A DNA stretch of 64,000 nucleotides from Heracleum sosnowskyi (GCA_030848705.1 CM061245.1:72217564-72281563); one strand, 5' to 3'. Shown: positions 9,351-18,909, counted from the first letter of the stretch. A program made the numbers and translations. The notes: generated from the sequence alone by a model not told the origin.

Positions 9351-12300
9351 TTTGGTTCTATTGTGTGCAGGGAGACAAAAAGAATCTTTGGTACTTGGAT
9401 AGTGGTTGTTCAAGACACATGACTGGTGATTCTACCCTGCTCACAGAGTTTCAGGAAAGAGCTGGCCCTTGTATTGCTTTTGGAGATGACAGCAAAGGCT
9501 ACACAAAGGGATATGGCTTGATTTCAAAAGAGAATGTCATCATAAATGAGGTTGCATTGGTGGATGGTCTTAAGCACAATTTGCTTAGTATCAGTCAACT
9601 TTGTGACAAAGGATTTTTAGTTACTTTTTCTAAAGAAGCATGTGTTGTTTCTAAAGGAGGAAACAACAATGTGGTAATGACTGGATTCAGAAGAGGGAAT
9701 GTGTACATTGCTGACTTTAGTAGCACAAGTCCAGACACCATCACTTGTCTTTTCAGCAAAGCAAGCAAGGATGAAAGTTGGCTATGGCACAAGAAATTAT
9801 CTCATCTGAATTTCAAGGTTATGAATGATTTGGTAAGGAAGGATCTTGCTAGAGGAATTCCACAGGTGGAGTTTTCCAAGGATGGTTTGTGTGATGCCTG
9901 TCAAAAAGGGAAACAAAAGAAGGCATCATTCAAAAGCAAGACAGAGTCATCAATTGTCCATCAGCTTGAGTTACTTCATATGGATCTGTTTGGCCCTGTA
10001 AATGTCATGTCTATTTCAAAGAAGAAATATTGTCTTGTGATTGTTGATGATTTTTCTAGATTTACTTGGACCTTCTTTTTACATTCTAAAGATGAGGCAA
10101 GTGAAATCATTATCAATCACATCAAGATGGTAAACAATCATCCTGACTTGAAAGTAAGAAGGATCAGGAGTGACAATGGGACAGAATTCAAGAATTCAAG
10201 CATGAAGATGTTCTGTGAAGAAAATGGTATTATGCATGAGTTTTCAGCAGCAAGGACACCACAGCAAAATGGTGTAGTTGAAAGGAAAAACAGAACACTT
10301 ATTGAAGCTGCCAGGACAATGCTAGATGAATCAAAGTTACCAACTTATTTTTGGGCTGAGGCAGTTAACACAGCTTGCTTCACTCAGAATATTTCTTTGA
10401 TTAATCAGGCCAAGGGAATGACCCCTTATCAACTACTCAAAAGAAAGAAGCCACTATTGGATTTTCTTCATGTCTTTGGATGCAAGTGCTTTGTTCTGAG
10501 AAATCAAGCTGAGCATTTGGGGAAATTTGAAGCAAAGGCAGATGAAGCAATATTTGTGGGATATGCAGCAGGGAAAGCTTACAGAGTCTATAATCTCAGA
10601 ACCAACATTGTTATGGAATCTGTACATGTTGTTTTTGATGATCTCAAAATTCAAGGTCTCTGTGATGAAGGTTTCCATGAAAGTCTCTCTTTTGAGAATG
10701 AGGAAGGAGATCGAATGAATCATGTTAAGACTACTGAGAAACAGCCTAAAGTTGTTGTATCTAGCACAGATGAGAGCAGCAGTGAAGATGAAATTGCTGC
10801 ATTAAGATTGAAAAGAATAGCTGCTAGTAGACCAAATGGTCATTTCGTTGACAGTCAAGATGGTGGTTTCGTTGACAGTCAAAATGAGCGTTTCGTTGAC
10901 AGCCAAAACAGTCATACCGTTGAAGGTCATAGAAATGTCTCAAGAAGTGATCATTTAGGGACAACAAACTCAGGGGGAGTTTCTCAAGGACAAATATCCA
11001 ATCAAGGCAATCATGATCATGAAGCTACCTCGTCAAGAGCAAATCTACCTCCCTCAAGAAAATGGACTAAAGATCATCCCTTTGAACTTATTATAGGTGA
11101 TGTTTCTTCAAAAGTCCAAACTAGAAGAGCAACTCAAGAAGAATGTCTATATAGCAGCTTTCTGTCTCAAGATGAGCCAAAGAAAGTTGAGGATGCACTT
11201 CTAGATCCAGATTGGGTTTTGGCTATGCAAGAAGAGCTAAACCAATTTGAAAGGAACAATGTTTGGAAGCTGGTACCCAAGCCTAAGGACAGGAGTGTAA
11301 TAGGCACAAAATGGGTGTTCAGAAACAAGATGGATGAAAATGGCATAGTCACAAGGAACAAAGCAAGACTAGTTGCAAAAGGCTACTCACAGGAAGAAGG
11401 AATTGATTTTGATGAAACATTTGCTCCTGTTGCAAGACTAGAAGCAATAAGGATTTTCCTAGCCTATGCAGCCCATGCCAATTTCAAAGTCTATCAAATG
11501 GATGTGAAAAGTGCTTTTCTGAATGGGGAATTGGAAGAGGAGGTCTATGTAAGTCAACCTCCTGGTTTTGAAGATGATGATTTTCCGGAATATGTATACT
11601 TCCTCCTCAAAGCACTCTATGGTTTGAAACAAGCACCTAGAGCCTGGTATGACACACTCTCACAGTTTCTTCTTGAGAATCATTTCACTAGAGGTACTGT
11701 AGATAAAACTCTTTTTCACAGGATTGTGAATGGCTCTACTATCCTTGTTCAAATTTATGTAGATGACATAATCTTTGGGTCTACAGATGTGAAACTTTGT
11801 CAAAAGTTTGCCAAGCTTATGCAAAGTAAATATGAAATGAGCATGATGGGAGAATTAACTTACTTTCTTGGTCTTCAAGTGAAGCAAGTTAATGAAGGCA
11901 TTTTCATTAGTCAAACAAAATATATTCATGATTTATTAAAGAAATTTAACTTAATGGAATGCTCTCCTGCCAAAACTCCCATGCCCACTGCCACCAAACT
12001 TGAATTGAATACTAAGGAAAAATCTGTGGACATTTCAAGTTACAGAGGCATGGTAGGCTCACTTTTGTATTTAACAGCTAGTAGACCTGATATTATGTTT
12101 GCTACATGTCTATGTGCTAGATTTCAGGCTGATCCTAGAGAATCACATTTAGTTGCTATTAAAAGGATTTTCAGATATCTCAAGGGAACACCAAACCTTG
12201 GCATTTGGTATCCTAGAGAATCTGGTTTTGAACTAATTGGTTATTCAGATGCAGATTATGCAGGATGTAAAATTGACAGGAAAAGCACAACAGGCACCTG

Positions 12301-12700
12301 TCAATTCTTAGGAAACAAGCTTGTGTCATGGTTCAGCAAGAAACAAAACTCAGTTTCCACCTCCATAGCTGAGGCTGAGTATATTGCAGCTGGAAGTTGT
12401 TGTGCACAGATTTTATGGATGAAAAATCAATTACTTGATTATGGATTAAGAGTTGAGAAAATTCCTATTTTCTGTGACAACACTAGTGCCATTGCCATTA
12501 CTGAGAATCCAGTGCAGCATTCAAGAACCAAGCACATTGACATCAAGTACCATTTCATTAGAGAACATGTTATGAATGGTACTGTGGAGTTACATTTTGT
12601 TCCAAGTGAACAACAACTTGCAGACATCTTTACCAAGCCACTTGATGAATCAACATTCTCAAGATTAGTAAGTGAGCTAGGTATGCTAAATTTCTCTTAA
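9329..12700 (+). CDS. Pol polyprotein of element 1 (PR-IN-RT-RNaseH), intact
   Basis: 1123 aa from the first in-frame ATG, though the natural N-terminus may depend on a frame change or splice at the gag/pol junction. In order: aspartic protease DSG at residues 24-26; GAG-pre-integrase motif LWHKKLSHLN near 155; integrase core with HMDLFGPV (about 215), DDFSRFTW and RSDNGTEFKN (second Asp) and the PQQNGVVERKNRT stretch with its Glu; RT with WVFRNKMDENG (about 660), QMDVKSAFLNG and catalytic YVDD (about 810); RNase H with YSDADYAG (about 972), AEAEY and CDNTSA. No internal stop. The linker between integrase and RT (about residues 505-535) holds a 24-bp repeat that includes the element motif. 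PR-IN-RT-RH order defines Ty1/copia. Confidence 0.95.
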   Translation: MGTKIDLIWFYCVQGDKKNLWYLDSGCSRHMTGDSTLLTEFQERAGPCIAFGDDSKGYTKGYGLISKENVIINEVALVDGLKHNLLSISQLCDKGFLVTFSKEACVVSKGGNNNVVMTGFRRGNVYIADFSSTSPDTITCLFSKASKDESWLWHKKLSHLNFKVMNDLVRKDLARGIPQVEFSKDGLCDACQKGKQKKASFKSKTESSIVHQLELLHMDLFGPVNVMSISKKKYCLVIVDDFSRFTWTFFLHSKDEASEIIINHIKMVNNHPDLKVRRIRSDNGTEFKNSSMKMFCEENGIMHEFSAARTPQQNGVVERKNRTLIEAARTMLDESKLPTYFWAEAVNTACFTQNISLINQAKGMTPYQLLKRKKPLLDFLHVFGCKCFVLRNQAEHLGKFEAKADEAIFVGYAAGKAYRVYNLRTNIVMESVHVVFDDLKIQGLCDEGFHESLSFENEEGDRMNHVKTTEKQPKVVVSSTDESSSEDEIAALRLKRIAASRPNGHFVDSQDGGFVDSQNERFVDSQNSHTVEGHRNVSRSDHLGTTNSGGVSQGQISNQGNHDHEATSSRANLPPSRKWTKDHPFELIIGDVSSKVQTRRATQEECLYSSFLSQDEPKKVEDALLDPDWVLAMQEELNQFERNNVWKLVPKPKDRSVIGTKWVFRNKMDENGIVTRNKARLVAKGYSQEEGIDFDETFAPVARLEAIRIFLAYAAHANFKVYQMDVKSAFLNGELEEEVYVSQPPGFEDDDFPEYVYFLLKALYGLKQAPRAWYDTLSQFLLENHFTRGTVDKTLFHRIVNGSTILVQIYVDDIIFGSTDVKLCQKFAKLMQSKYEMSMMGELTYFLGLQVKQVNEGIFISQTKYIHDLLKKFNLMECSPAKTPMPTATKLELNTKEKSVDISSYRGMVGSLLYLTASRPDIMFATCLCARFQADPRESHLVAIKRIFRYLKGTPNLGIWYPRESGFELIGYSDADYAGCKIDRKSTTGTCQFLGNKLVSWFSKKQNSVSTSIAEAEYIAAGSCCAQILWMKNQLLDYGLRVEKIPIFCDNTSAIAITENPVQHSRTKHIDIKYHFIREHVMNGTVELHFVPSEQQLADIFTKPLDESTFSRLVSELGMLNFS
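10843..10923. repeat. 24-bp motif repeat in the pol linker, element 1
   Basis: TTTCGTTGA at 10843, 10867 and 10891, then TACCGTTGA at 10915, each spaced exactly 24 bp. The first three encode FVDSQ-type repeats in the non-conserved linker between integrase and RT. Confidence 0.85.
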
Positions 12701-13238
12701 TTATTTTTGAGATATTTGCAAGTCATAATGCAGCCAGGAACTTGCTATAATTTTTCTGTGAATTGATTTTCTCAGGAAAAGGTGAAATTTTGTCTAAGTC
12801 AAAATTACTATGTCAACGAAACGCACCATTTCGTTGACAGTCTTAGCATTTTTCTGGGTGTTTCGTTGATAGCTCTTTTATATCAACGAAACGCAGCTTT
12901 ATCAACGAAATAAGACTGGACTTTAACCGCCCAATCCTGATTCGTTGATGTAGCGCTTTTTAATCTGAACCGTTGAAATTTCACGCTCTTTATCACGATC
13001 TATACATACACCCCTGTAAGCATAAATCGTGGTAATATTTAATTCTAACGGTTACTTTTTAAGCCAATCAGGTAATTTAGATTAATTATTGGACTTAATT
13101 TCTGAGAATTTTTGGGGGAGTATTTAAGAAATTTCAATTTCTTTATTTCCTTTCTACCTGTTCTCAAAAATTCCAAAAGTTTTTCTATCTTCTTCTCTCT
13201 AACAAGCAATACAGCTCAAAGCTTTTCCTCACTCAACA
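12701..13238 (+). other. pol-ORF3 spacer of element 1, motif cluster and leader
   Basis: Non-coding 538 bp. It holds seven motif copies at 12813, 12829, 12861, 12883, 12902, 12940 and 12969, in both orientations. A TATA-like box follows at 13121, then a CT-rich leader up to the ORF3 ATG. Confidence 0.75.
13121..13128 (+). promoter_or_regulatory. Possible internal promoter (TATA-like) before ORF3, element 1
   Basis: TATTTAAG after a GGGGGAG tract, 111 bases before the ORF3 ATG and followed by a CT-rich leader typical of plant 5'UTRs. Element 2 has a similar box at the matching place. Inference only. Confidence 0.35.
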
Positions 13239-15239
13239 ATGGCACCCATAGTCAAGCTTATGTCTGCTGGTGGGTTCATCTATGAGAAGAACAATTCCAT
13301 TCCATTTGTCGTTAAGGAGAGTCCGAACAGCATCTTTTTCAAAATGATGGATTTCATGAGGAACTGTAAGTTGAGCTATGCGATGTTTCACTCTACACCA
13401 CTCTACAATGAAGTAATCGAGGAGATTTGGACCTCATGTGAGTATAGTGGAACAAACGGCACACTGCAATTCACTCTTCAAGGTAATGAGTACATAGTTA
13501 ATTCTGATGTTTTGCAAGCATGTTTACATATTCCTGATAATAACTGTGATGCTTTGCCTACTAACACTGAAATAACTACCATGATAAATTCTATAAACTA
13601 CTCTTTGCCTACTGATAATCTGGGTAGAATAATTAGGAGAGGTTTGGTTAGGGAATACAGTTATTTAGCTGATGCATTCATTAAGGTCTTTTCTGGAAAG
13701 ATTAGTAATTTTGATGCATTAACTAATTCTATGTTAATTCTCCTAACCATGCTTCTAAATGATAGATATTACAACTTTAGCACCCAGCTTATTTATGAAA
13801 TTGGTGCTAAGTTGGGTGATAGGGCAAATAGGAAGAAAAATATCTATTATGCAAGGTTTCTGATGATGCTGGCTAATCATGTTAGTCCAGCACCATTAGT
13901 TATCTCTAACCCTAATGCCAGGTTTGAGTGCTTTGTACAAGAAAAGAGAGTATTGACAGACATACTGAGGCTGAACTACAATGGTGATGTTCCAGTGGTG
14001 TATCTGCCAATCATTGAGGTAACTACTACTATCCCTATTAGTATAGCTGTTACTTCTATTGTCTCCTCCAACCTTGTTGCTATGGAGTCTGTAGCTGTGA
14101 CCCAACAGGCTCCTGCCCCAGCAACTAAATCAAAATCAAAGAAATCCTCCAAGCCAACCTCAGGTGCTTCTCAAAAGGCACCTGTTGTAAAAACTACCAC
14201 ACAACCTAAGGGGAGTGAGTCTGGAGTTGTGAGAGGTGAGGGGAGGGGTGAAAATCAAAGAAACCCCAAGAATAAGGAAGGTGAGGTAAGTGTTTCCCAG
14301 CCTAGCCCCATTGTGTCTTCCCAACAAGGCACAATGAGTAAAATGGATTTAAACACAAGTCTAATTGCATCCTCCCAAAAGGATGTGATTATTGAAACAA
14401 GCTCTCCACCTAGAGCACAGTCCAAAAGGGTAAGGGACACTTCAAGCCCACAGTCTACATTTTCCCAATACCAAAGGAGAGTGAAGCAAAAGACCAAGGG
14501 TTCACAGGGTGCACACACACTGGAAGCAACACTTCCAGTTTCTCAAATTCAGTTTGATGTAACCCCTATTATTTCTCTGGGGTTACAGTCCCACTCTCTA
14601 AACATTAATCTTGATTTATCTCCATCCAATTCACCAACTCAATCTTTAGATGTGGACATGATCCATACATCTTTTCCTGATTCTCCAACTCTAATCTTGG
14701 AGAAGCCCCACTCTGAAGCTGGTGGCCATCACTTGTTAAGTGATTTGTTGGGCCATCAACCAATTTTTTCTGAAGTTGCAAGAGGATCTGTGGACCAATC
14801 TCTAAAATCAATCACCACAGATTCTACTGTAATTTCACTTTCTCAAAGTGCTTTATTGACTTCATCAACGAAACAGCTTCTTTCGTTGACAAGTGTTTCT
14901 CCATCAACGGTATCCATACCGTTGACAGTTCAAACTACCATTCCGTTGATAGGTCAATCTACACCCCTTATTGAAAATCCAGTTGTTTCCACAACTAGTG
15001 TAGATGACCTGGTGGTAGTTGAGACACTTTTAGGTTTGAGAGGGAGTGAAATTGAGAGGCTGGCTTGCAGCCAGGCAAAAGGAGAGAATGAGAGTGAGAG
15101 GCTGGCTATTTCTTCCAGCCAGGCAAAAGGAGAGTTTGAGAGTACCACCTTAGTAGGTGAAGGTGAGGGTGTGAGAGGTGTGAGCCATGGGGAGCCCATG
15201 ATGCAAGAAAAGAGTGGAGAGAGAGAAGGGACTACATGA
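13239..15239 (+). CDS. Extra ORF3 of element 1 (SIRE 'env-position' ORF), function unknown
   Basis: 666 aa starting MAPIVKLMS, ending at TGA 15237-15239. The first 230 residues are folded-looking and align by eye with the minus-strand ORF starting at 31301 in element 2: both begin MAP and share a (F)T-x-x-G-x-x-Y-x-(V/L) segment, a KVFS-x-K motif and (Y/P)RFLMM near the end of the domain. The rest is Ser/Thr/Pro-rich and low-complexity, with five motif copies at 14865-14950. I see no signal peptide and no clear membrane segment, so 'envelope' rests only on position. Homologous ORFs are often labelled putative plant transposon protein. The same frame continues past the TGA into the next ORF. 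Confidence 0.8.
   Translation: MAPIVKLMSAGGFIYEKNNSIPFVVKESPNSIFFKMMDFMRNCKLSYAMFHSTPLYNEVIEEIWTSCEYSGTNGTLQFTLQGNEYIVNSDVLQACLHIPDNNCDALPTNTEITTMINSINYSLPTDNLGRIIRRGLVREYSYLADAFIKVFSGKISNFDALTNSMLILLTMLLNDRYYNFSTQLIYEIGAKLGDRANRKKNIYYARFLMMLANHVSPAPLVISNPNARFECFVQEKRVLTDILRLNYNGDVPVVYLPIIEVTTTIPISIAVTSIVSSNLVAMESVAVTQQAPAPATKSKSKKSSKPTSGASQKAPVVKTTTQPKGSESGVVRGEGRGENQRNPKNKEGEVSVSQPSPIVSSQQGTMSKMDLNTSLIASSQKDVIIETSSPPRAQSKRVRDTSSPQSTFSQYQRRVKQKTKGSQGAHTLEATLPVSQIQFDVTPIISLGLQSHSLNINLDLSPSNSPTQSLDVDMIHTSFPDSPTLILEKPHSEAGGHHLLSDLLGHQPIFSEVARGSVDQSLKSITTDSTVISLSQSALLTSSTKQLLSLTSVSPSTVSIPLTVQTTIPLIGQSTPLIENPVVSTTSVDDLVVVETLLGLRGSEIERLACSQAKGENESERLAISSSQAKGEFESTTLVGEGEGVRGVSHGEPMMQEKSGEREGTT
14865..14950. 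repeat. Motif cluster inside ORF3, element 1
   Basis: TCAACGAAA (14865), TTTCGTTGA (14881), TCAACGGTA (14904), TACCGTTGA (14917) and TTCCGTTGA (14941). They are read as STK, SLT, STV, PLT and PLI, so they use a different frame and orientation from the pol copies. Confidence 0.85.
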
Positions 15240-15248
15240 GCAATAAGG

Positions 15249-17687
15249 GTGGAAGCAGACATTGCTAATGAGTTAATGGAGGTCAGTGAGGGAGAAAGGG
15301 AACTTACTTTCCAAGAGCTTTATCAACAAACTCTGGATAGTATTTCCCTGGATCCTGAGACCTTTACTCATCCTGTGCCAGCCTATCAAGTTATGGCTCA
15401 ACAGGGCAATGTGGAGGCAGAAAGGTCACTCAACTTAATTCATACTACTGCATCAATGCAAAGAGCAAAGGATGCTTTGACCAATCTACCTCCAGGAGCT
15501 GCAGCAAGTGGAGACTTTGAGTTTTCTGATGATGAGGACAGCTATGGTGATAATCTACAGGTGGCCACCACTTCACAGACTGGGCCTTCTGTGGTGCCTC
15601 CTACACCAGGCTGGCTTTCTCAGGGTATGCATGGAAGAGTCACTCTAGATGCTGCTATCTCAAGGCAGTACAATGAGGCCTATCTAGCTCATGAGTCTGC
15701 AAATGCAAGGGACAAGAAATTCTACAAGGCCATCATGGATTCTCTGGAAATTCAAAGGCTACAAATGATGCAGACAAGGATTGAGGCTACAGAAATCAAG
15801 GACTCCATTAGCAATCTCAGGGATGCTAACTACCGGATGATCGATGAAAAGCTCCCTCTTCTCACTGTGTCCAAGATGACCAGGTTTTTCTCTAAGGAAC
15901 CTGAGGTGGCTACATCCTTGAAAACTCTCTCTACAAGAGTGGACAAGGTGGAAGCTACACTTTCTCAAATGCAGAAGGAACAGGAGAAGCAAACTCAGCT
16001 ACTCACTCAGCTAGTGGCAGCTCAAGGACTCCCAGTCATCTCTCTTGATGCTAACAAAAAGGGGGAGAAATCTAAGGAGCTAAACATTCAAATCACAAAG
16101 GTGTTGGTCCCAGCCATTTCACTGCCACAGGAGCCACTAGCAATGGGGGAGTTTGGAAAGAAGAATAAGGATAGTATTGACCTGATCCAGGAAGCTTCTA
16201 TGAGGATGAAACTTGCAGAACAAATCAAAGATCACTGGTCCAACATAGAAGCAAGGTTCAAGAACATTACTGAATCTTCAAAGACAGATCAGCCATCAAC
16301 AAATGCAATGGTGATTGTACAAATGGAGCCACAGTTCAAGAGCTCTTATGCTATAGAGCCCCTTCAGCATGGAATCTTTCAAGATTCAAGAAATGAGAAG
16401 GGTCAATCTTCATGCTTTAAGAATGTGGATGCAAGAGGGATGTCTCCAATATCACCTGCCAAACCCAAAGGCAAGAACATTGAAAGGATATTTTATCCTG
16501 CTCCAAAGCCAGATGAGTTCAAAGTCCTAGGGAAGCTGATCATTGAGAGCAAGGAAAGCAATCATCCAAGCATAAGGAATCAAAGGGCCATCATCTACAG
16601 GGACAGCAAGGAAATCTGCATTTGGGTTGGTAACCCAAATTTTGCAAAGGCCAAGGCTGAAGAATCTGAAAGGGCAGCAATGCAAGCATTGGCAGTTGCT
16701 CAAGCACTTGAAGATGAAGAGACCTTTCAGGAAGAAAAAGCCAAGGATGGAGCTAATGAAGCTGAACCAGCAAGGAAAAGTGTAAGGCAACCAAAGGCTA
16801 GAGCTAAGAGGAATCTGAACTTTGAAAAAGAGGACTCTCTGGACACTGCTCAAGCCCCTTCCACAACAAGTGCACATCAAATTCCTATTGACCTACCTAT
16901 TGGAGGAAAGTTGGCCTGTGACCCTGCACACCCTGTCAACTTTCATGATCAACCAATCATGCCAAAGGAGGAGCCTATTGAATTTGATGAAGCCTATTTT
17001 CCAAAGTTCCTATTTGAAAAGGATCAACCAATGAAGACAAAGAAAAGGGCTGTCAAGGCAAAGCCAGTATTTGTGAGGAAGCCACAATCTCAGAAACCCC
17101 CTACAAATCCAGAGGACTGCATGTACATTGCTGACATCGGGGAAGAATCCAGCTTACATCTTGATTTAGACAACCTGGTGGAAGTAAGGGGCATTGCAGC
17201 TTCTCAAAAGTTACCTGAAAGATTGGTTTTCACATACAAGGGTGGTAGAGAACAAATATGGCCTCTCTACAGAATTTTAGGAGAAGACTACCAAACACTA
17301 CTCACAGTGTTTAGATGCTTGAAGAAAGACTTTGGCTTCACCAAAACAGCCAAGTCTGAGGTGGTCTCCAAGATATGTCAAATAAAGGCTAGCTGGAACA
17401 AGCCTGAGGCTCTTCCCAGGATGTTAAGAGTGCCCTCAACAGGAAAGAAGATCCATCTTCAACCTTACTGGATGATGGAATTTAAGGACAAGGACAACTG
17501 CAGAAGGTTCTTCAGGATGGAAGACCAGCTGGATAAGGCATCTAATCAAACTCTAAGGTTCATGCAATCCAAGCTTGGTGATCAAGATGAAGAAGAGAAG
17601 ATCTTTTACAGAAGGCTACAGGTCCAGATTGAGGAGAACAACTCTAGGAGAGGGAAGAAGACTATGCCTCAAAGAAGACCAAGATGA
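15249..17687 (+). CDS. Extra ORF4 of element 1, in frame with ORF3 after a TGA stop
   Basis: 812 aa if counted from the first in-frame codon region after the stop at 15237; the 'start' at 15249 is GTG-like and no good ATG opens the frame immediately, so read-through or continuation of ORF3 is plausible. Seen: an acidic N-terminus; heptad-rich coiled coil at roughly residues 150-265 (LKTLSTRVDKVEATLSQMQK, then QLLTQLVAAQ); a Lys/Glu-rich middle; a compact C-terminal domain from about 620 with conserved aromatics (WPLYRILGEDYQTLL); a very basic tail ending PQRRPR. Element 2 has the same plan (coiled coil, TDLVAAN, folded C-terminus, basic tail). The ORF ends 185 bp before the 3' LTR. Function unknown; coiled coil plus basic tail would suit nucleic-acid binding or oligomerisation (inference). 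Confidence 0.75.
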   Translation: MEADIANELMEVSEGERELTFQELYQQTLDSISLDPETFTHPVPAYQVMAQQGNVEAERSLNLIHTTASMQRAKDALTNLPPGAAASGDFEFSDDEDSYGDNLQVATTSQTGPSVVPPTPGWLSQGMHGRVTLDAAISRQYNEAYLAHESANARDKKFYKAIMDSLEIQRLQMMQTRIEATEIKDSISNLRDANYRMIDEKLPLLTVSKMTRFFSKEPEVATSLKTLSTRVDKVEATLSQMQKEQEKQTQLLTQLVAAQGLPVISLDANKKGEKSKELNIQITKVLVPAISLPQEPLAMGEFGKKNKDSIDLIQEASMRMKLAEQIKDHWSNIEARFKNITESSKTDQPSTNAMVIVQMEPQFKSSYAIEPLQHGIFQDSRNEKGQSSCFKNVDARGMSPISPAKPKGKNIERIFYPAPKPDEFKVLGKLIIESKESNHPSIRNQRAIIYRDSKEICIWVGNPNFAKAKAEESERAAMQALAVAQALEDEETFQEEKAKDGANEAEPARKSVRQPKARAKRNLNFEKEDSLDTAQAPSTTSAHQIPIDLPIGGKLACDPAHPVNFHDQPIMPKEEPIEFDEAYFPKFLFEKDQPMKTKKRAVKAKPVFVRKPQSQKPPTNPEDCMYIADIGEESSLHLDLDNLVEVRGIAASQKLPERLVFTYKGGREQIWPLYRILGEDYQTLLTVFRCLKKDFGFTKTAKSEVVSKICQIKASWNKPEALPRMLRVPSTGKKIHLQPYWMMEFKDKDNCRRFFRMEDQLDKASNQTLRFMQSKLGDQDEEEKIFYRRLQVQIEENNSRRGKKTMPQRRPR

Positions 17688-17861
17688 ATCATTTGCTCAG
17701 TCTAGAGGAGCACATTTGGGCATTAGTCTTGTAAGTCTTGTTTATGTCTAAAACTTTATGAAGCTTAATGCAATTTTTACTTTTATCATGGGTAATATGT
17801 CTGAGTGTTTTTGTTATCATCAAGGCTCTTGATTTATGGCTGTTATTCTATCAGTCATAAA

Positions 17862-17871
17862 TTGGGGGAGA
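17862..17871 (+). other. Polypurine tract, element 1
   Basis: TTGGGGGAGA immediately before the 3' LTR: the plus-strand primer site. Confidence 0.85.
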
Positions 17872-17872
17872 T

Positions 17873-18909
17873 TGTTAGGAATATGTTGATTCTTGATGAT
17901 AATTGTAAAAACACTTAGTAGATTTTGTATTAAGTTATTTTGTAACTGTCAACGAAATGGCATGCTTTGCAGTGTTTCGTTGACAGGAAGCTCATCAACG
18001 GAATGAGTGTTGTAGCAATTGCACTGTACAATACTTCACAGTTTGATATGCATTTGATGTATGTATTAGATAGGTTTCCTAAGTCATGTTGACTAAGTAC
18101 TAGATAGGCAAAATAGGTTGGTTAATTGTAAGTATATCATGCCTTGTAATTTTGCCTAAGTGAAGACATGTCAACGGTATGAAGATTACTCTATCAACGG
18201 AACAAGGATACACCATCAACGGAATGAAGTTTACTCATCAACGAAATGAAGTTTACTCATCAACGAAATGGAGAATAAAGCTATCAACGAAACACATCTC
18301 CCTGCTATCAACGAATCATTATTGCTTTTCTGAATAGTTGACAAAGTGATAGTGACAGTTTACTGAACAGATCTAAAGGTGATGTGGAAGTGTACTTTGC
18401 ATTGGAAACCATTAAAATGGACATGGGGAATAAGGAAACATCCCAGTTTCCAATTGGGCTCTTGGGAGTGATCATAATAAGCATGAAGACAAAAGCAAGG
18501 ATCTCCAAGGACCACTGGACAAAGGGATGAAAAGCAAACTATTGGCGGTTATCTTTAGTGTACTTTAGAGTAGCCAAAAATAGTATTGTAAACTTGGGGA
18601 ATATATAACCAAGTGTAGCAGTTAGAAAGAGTAAGAGAAGAAAAACAAATAGTTTGTATTAGCTATCTTTGAGAGCATTCTTCTCTACAACTCTGTAACT
18701 GAGCAGCTGTGTACTTTTGTATCACAGATTATTTCCGCAATAAAAACACTTCAGTTGGATCATCAAACAATCCAACTGAATTATTTATATCTTGTGTTTT
18801 TGTTTATTCAGTTCAGTTTTATTTTATCATTGTTTTAAGTTTAAGAAAATATCAAGAATTGTATTCAACCCCCCCTTCTACAATTCTGTTAGGTCATTTG
18901 GGAATAACA
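17873..18909 (+). repeat. 3' LTR of element 1
   Basis: Near-identical copy of 5774-6815. It begins directly after the polypurine tract and is followed by the target duplication CTTAT. Confidence 0.95.

Larger units (their letters stand above)
5774..18909 (+). mobile_element. Ty1/copia LTR retrotransposon, SIRE/Maximus-like, young (element 1)
   Basis: 13,136 bp, bounded by TG..CA LTRs of 1042 and 1037 bp and a perfect 5-bp target duplication CTTAT (5769-5773 and 18910-18914). PBS TGGTATCAGAGC complements initiator tRNA-Met; the polypurine tract lies just before the 3' LTR. The order is gag, pol (protease, integrase, RT, RNase H: copia order), a 538-bp spacer, then two long ORFs in one frame. 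The large size and extra ORFs after pol fit the SIRE/Maximus lineage. By eye the LTRs differ by two substitutions (5' TTAACAGG vs 3' TTGACAGG; CTTAGGG vs CTTGGGG) plus C-run length, so the insertion is recent. A premature TAG near the start of gag is the only obvious lesion, apart from the stop between ORF3 and ORF4, which may be functional. Confidence 0.95.

Noticed and set aside
13239..17687. Retroviral-type envelope protein
   Set aside because: No signal peptide, no clear membrane anchor and no cleavage site seen; only the position after pol suggests it.
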